From the NCBI GenBank assembly GCA_037954325.1, contig JBBMNZ010000003.1, positions 2,467,465-2,531,464 on the forward strand: 64,000 nt of DNA. The letters are read 5' to 3'. The notes beneath the pieces were generated by a model. The model was not told the DNA's origin and ran no database searches. It was given only the letters and a program-made list of their open reading frames with translations. The stretch comes from Fistularia commersonii. Lineage: Eukaryota > Chordata > Actinopteri > Syngnathiformes > Fistulariidae. This document shows, piece by piece, positions 60,111-64,000 of this stretch. Every line of letters starts with the position of its first letter. Position 1 is the first letter of the stretch. Both the position numbers and the translations under genes were made by a program.

Positions 60111-61664
60111 ATCGCTCGATCGGCGACCCGCTCCTTCTTCTCGGAATAAATCTCCGCCCGTTTCCCCCGATCGACAGCGACTCCGGCCGTCTTGTTAGCA
60201 TACGTCAACAAAGCGATATCTACGAATCATTCTCCGTAACAGGGGATCCTCCAGAGACGTTAAGCAAAGCAGTAGCCACATCATCTGGCCTCTTCAGTGG
60301 AATTCGGCCACTAAAAATCTCCTAAACACACTTCCATTTCTATTACCTAAATATGTTCACTTTACTTCCCAAGCCAATGTCATTCCACAGGAACTCCTGC
60401 AGAGAAATTGCCAATTTATCCTTTTCTATGCACCTCTTTTACATCAATATGTCTCCGTGTGGACGCCCACACACACACACACACACACACACACCACACA
60501 CTTTTTTTTGCAGTAAGTTTCAATCTACAGCTGATGAACGGCACTGGATTAAATCAGAAGGTGATTCCGTCAGGCGTGCAGCGAATCTGGCCCGTCAGTG
60601 ATAGTTAGCGGCGTCTTTGTGGAAAATACAAACACACGGCGCCCACGTGATCGCATCACATCCGTGCACGCTGAGAAAGTACGTGTGGAAAGTAGCGTGA
60701 CAGGGGTAGAAACACCGAATTTTTGATTTTTTTTTTTTTGTTTATGGTTTCTGCAATAAGTCTATTCGGAGGAGTTTTTAGTCATATCATGGTGATTTTC
60801 AGGAAATTTCTTCCTGATTTTTAATTTTTTTTTTTTTCTTACTGATTATTTTTAGAAAGTTCTTAATTTTCAGGTTTCATTTATTTATTTCATTATTTTT
60901 TTTATTTTTATTTTTTTATTTAGTTTCTAAGCTTATTTCTTTGGTGGAACCCCATCCTGAATGAATCACAAACAATAACACATGCAAATTTTGGTTTGTC
61001 ACATAGAGAGAATGTTAGCATCGCCTCATTTTTTTTTTTTTTTTTCTCCCCAAAAGTAGTTTAGATTTTGGATTTGTAATATCTTTTTGGATAAAGTAAG
61101 GATTTCAATCAGCAAATCTTTTTTCTCATTTTTTTTAGACTATCTGAAATGATCAGTCTCCTCATCACAATTAGCTATAGGAACAAAACTTGGTTGTCTG
61201 TATATGTCATTAGCATATGTTTACCGCCTTATTCAAATTGTGAGGTAGTTTGTCCTCTTTCTTGCTTTCTTTCCATCTCTCATCTTTTAGTAGCTTTTGT
61301 TTTCATTTGCATAAATTGGTTTATTTGATTGCTTTAGCCGGTCGGTGCGTCCAGCCAACCCGAATCATGGAGGAAGCGGAAACCGTCATCTCCGTTTGAC
61401 AGTTTGCCGGAGCTACCGAGGAAATCGGCGATGCCCTTCCACCTTTCCTGAAATGCTTTGCGACTGATCACTCCCGCCTGGAGTCATGGAATGAGAATGA
61501 GGAACGCAACGGAGGACAAAGACGTCCCGCGACTGACCTTCGAGACCCCGAGCTTGAGGGAGTTTCACGTTTACAGATAAAAACAACCTCGATGTGACTC
61601 GTTTCAAGTTGCTTAACTTTCAACCCCGATGACAAGTGAAGGTATCCAAGTGGAGCATTGTACA
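60111..61664. other. Intronic sequence with (CA)n
   Basis: (CA)n lies at 60469-60497 and poly-T runs at 60727-60739, 60826-60836 and 61030-61045. 61330-61640 is GC-richer, with short frames on the minus strand and no recognised domain. Confidence 0.4.
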
Positions 61665-61666
61665 TG

Positions 61667-62286
61667 GTAAGGTTAGGTAAGGTAAGGTAAGGTTAGGTTA
61701 GAGAAGATAAGGGAAGGGAAGGGAAGGGAAGGGAAGGGAAGGGAAGGGAAGGGAAGGGAAGGGAAGGGAAGGGAAGGGAAGGGAAAAGAAGGGAAGGGAA
61801 GGGAAGGGAAGGGAAGGTTAGGTTAGAGATGATAAGGTAAGGTAAGGGAAGGGAAGGGAAGGGAAGGGAAGGGAAGGGAAGGGAAGGGAACGTTAGGTTA
61901 GGTTAGGTTAGGTTAGAGAAGATAAGGTAAGGGAAGGGAAGGGAAGGGAAGGTTAGGTTAGGTTAGGTTAGGTTAGAGATGATAAGGGAAGGGAAGGGAA
62001 GGGAAGGTAAGGGAAGGTAAGGTAAGGTAAGGTTAGGTTAGAGAAGATAAGGTAAGGGAAGGGAAGGTAAGATAAGATAAGATAAGATAAGATAAGATAA
62101 GATAAGATAAGATAAGATAAGACAAGGGAAGGTTAGGTTTGGTTAGGTAAGATAAGATAAGATAAGATAAGATAAGATAAGATAAGGTTAGGTTAGGTAA
62201 GATAAGATAAGATACGATAAGATAAGATAAGATAAGGGAAGGTAAGATAAGATAAGATAAGATAAGATAAGATAAGATAAGATAAG
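61667..62286 (+). repeat. Pentanucleotide array (GGGAA / GGTTA / GATAA)n
   Basis: About 620 bp of 5-bp units. Blocks of AGGGA, AGGTT and AGATA types alternate in higher-order runs. The array ends directly in the LINE-tail fragment that follows. Confidence 0.95.
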
Positions 62287-62525
62287 CATTATCTCCCCAT
62301 TAATAGGGGAAATTCTTTAGTCACAGCTGTGTCACAGTTATAATGTCAAAAAATATGTATAAAAAAGTAAAATAAATATGAATAAGAACAGAGACAGAAG
62401 ACATCCAGAGCAGCAGCAACAACAACAAAACATGAGGGATAATAATGGACAACAAAAAGGAAGACTAAGGGTGAAAAATACATAACCAGAACTAAATGGG
62501 AATCGAAATAGAGAGAAAATAGCAA
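62287..62525 (-). repeat. LINE 3'-tail fragment
   Basis: 'cattatctccccattaatag', 'tagtcacagctgtgtcacag' and 'ttataatgtcaaaaaatatg' match 42905-42980. On the minus strand the LINE 3' end runs straight into the (TTATC)n array. Confidence 0.75.
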
Positions 62526-63205
62526 TGGCAAGAATAAAAGAAATAACACACATCCGATGCCTCGGGTCGCTGCCGCTTTTTTGTTTCTTCAAGGGTTTGT
62601 TTCCTGATTCAAGAGCCGCCTTTACGAGCCATTTGTTTATTTTTTGGTCCCAAGTATTCAAAGGACAAAAACACGGTATCAGTCATGCTAAACATTTTGT
62701 CTCGCTCCGCTAAATTAGCCTTTTGGCCGACCCTGGAAAAATACGTTGCGCGCAAAAGGAAATGAGAATCCGGAGTTTTAAATGCATTAATGAAAACAAC
62801 CTGGGGGACTTTATTTCTACTCGGGAGGTGTTTTGTGTTCTGCTAACAACAACAGTGCGGTGATCTTACTTCAAGTTGACCATCCTGCCAGTTAACCACT
62901 TAAACTAAGTATCTTTACCCCTTTAACATATTCTTGTCAAATCAAAGCATTTCAATGGAGAGATTTTTTTTTTTTTACTTTTTTTTTTTACTTTCCTCCT
63001 AAGCAGTGCCAACATTTAAAAAATGCGGAGAGTTATGAAAGAATTTTTTTTATTTTTTTTCTCATTTATTTTTTTTATTTGTTGCTGTTGTCCTACAAAT
63101 GCTACCAATAACGGTGCAAGTGTTAGACAAGAGAAAGAGACAGACAAGAAGTTTTCCTGCAGTGTTGTTCAACTAACTGTCTGACACTCTGGTTACCACC
63201 AGGCT

Positions 63206-63245
<40 letters not shown>

Positions 63246-63450
63246 TAGAGAGAGATGGGTAATGGTAAAGGGGCAGTGAAATGTTAATGAGGGCAGTGGG
63301 ATGTGAAAAAACAGCTTCCAGCCTGATGAATCCATTCAAACAAAGACAGAGAGAGAGAGACGGAGAGCTGCTGCAAGAGGAACTTCAGGGGTCAAACACT
63401 CACATTTGAATATAAATGGACACATATGACCCAGCAGCTTACTGTCTCGC

Positions 63451-63486
<36 letters not shown>

Positions 63487-64000
63487 GTATATCCCTGTGG
63501 GATCGGTGGTTGCAGCACTTAAACATTCATCAGGCGTCAGAGATTTTATAATTCCAAACGTGCAGAACGACATCTGGATTTTAAACTTTTATCTAAAAGT
63601 TTCGCTAAATTTGAATCTTATCAATACAAAATCGTTAATTGTATCTGATAATTTGCCTCTCGTATGTTAAACAAGATAAGGAAAAATGAATAAATTCAAA
63701 AGAATCACTATACAAACTCAAATAAGTATTAGAGGCAGATTTGCAGCTTGCTGAGAGTTTGTCTGAATGTAAAATGATAAAATGTAATAAACAAAAAAAA
63801 TTATAGAAAAATAATCAATGCCAGTCCATCACATTGTCTTGCTATTTAATGAATATAATTAGATTGAGAAAAAAATAGATCCCGCAGAAAGTCAAAAAGA
63901 AAATCCACAGTGAATAGGTCAAAAAGATTCAGATATTAACATAAATGGAGCTTTGCAATTGTTCCATTTTAGAAATATGAACACTGTTAACGTTTTAAAA
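62526..64000. other. Intronic sequence with (GT)n
   Basis: (GT)n lies at 63206-63243 and 63451-63484, with T-rich runs at 62966-62990 and 63044-63075. No gene, exon or promoter is recognised up to the window end. Confidence 0.5.

Noticed and set aside
61413..61665. GC-richer patch with overlapping minus frames, considered as fat3 5' exon
   Set aside because: No signal peptide, domain or clear splice donor; it cannot be distinguished from chance.

Overview
The window looks like teleost fish genomic DNA from inside one very large gene. It is AT-rich and full of poly-A/T runs. It carries dozens of (CA/GT)n and (TA)n microsatellites, TA-flanked Tc1/mariner-type MITEs, hAT-type elements with 8-bp target duplications, and RTE-like LINE fragments with (GAA)n tails. 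That mix is typical of fish intronic DNA. No prokaryotic features (operons, Shine-Dalgarno sites, CRISPR) are present.

The only host protein-coding sequence I can support is one 3.3-kb exon on the minus strand (about 9153 to 5833). It encodes the signal peptide and the first nine-plus cadherin repeats of a FAT-family giant protocadherin, best matched to FAT3. The reading frame is intact, with a strong splice acceptor just upstream of the ATG and a GTAAGT donor after a split Gly codon (phase 1). Positions 1-5832 are therefore the start of the following intron, and 9154-64000 is probably the intron or 5' flank upstream of the first coding exon. I see no second coding exon and no promoter.

The rest, by region: 0-5.8 kb holds an 11-bp minisatellite grown at the end of an interspersed repeat. 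10.6-14.2 kb holds a Tc1-like MITE and a retro-insertion with a 14-bp target duplication, part of which was later tandemly amplified; 14.4-16.4 kb holds a LINE tail, a U6 snRNA remnant and a hAT-like MITE. 22-25.3 kb is a nest of hAT and RTE fragments. 26-28 kb has a diverged duplicated block. 29.5-32 kb has a hAT element and a three-unit tandem array sharing its interior. 33.7-36.6 kb has a composite MITE (partly duplicated at 45 kb) and a 600-bp hAT element with an exact 8-bp target duplication and a decayed BED-finger exon. 38.3-39 kb is a large inverted repeat. 40-46 kb has further MITEs and LINE tails. 48.7 kb has an (AAT)n array, 52 kb a 150-bp tandem repeat, 56.6-57.6 kb an RTE copy with an open frame, and 61.7-62.3 kb a pentanucleotide array seeded by a LINE tail.

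I found no new multi-gene system. The interesting material is repeat biology: composite and duplicated MITEs, tail-to-head RTE junctions, and tandem repeats growing from transposon ends.
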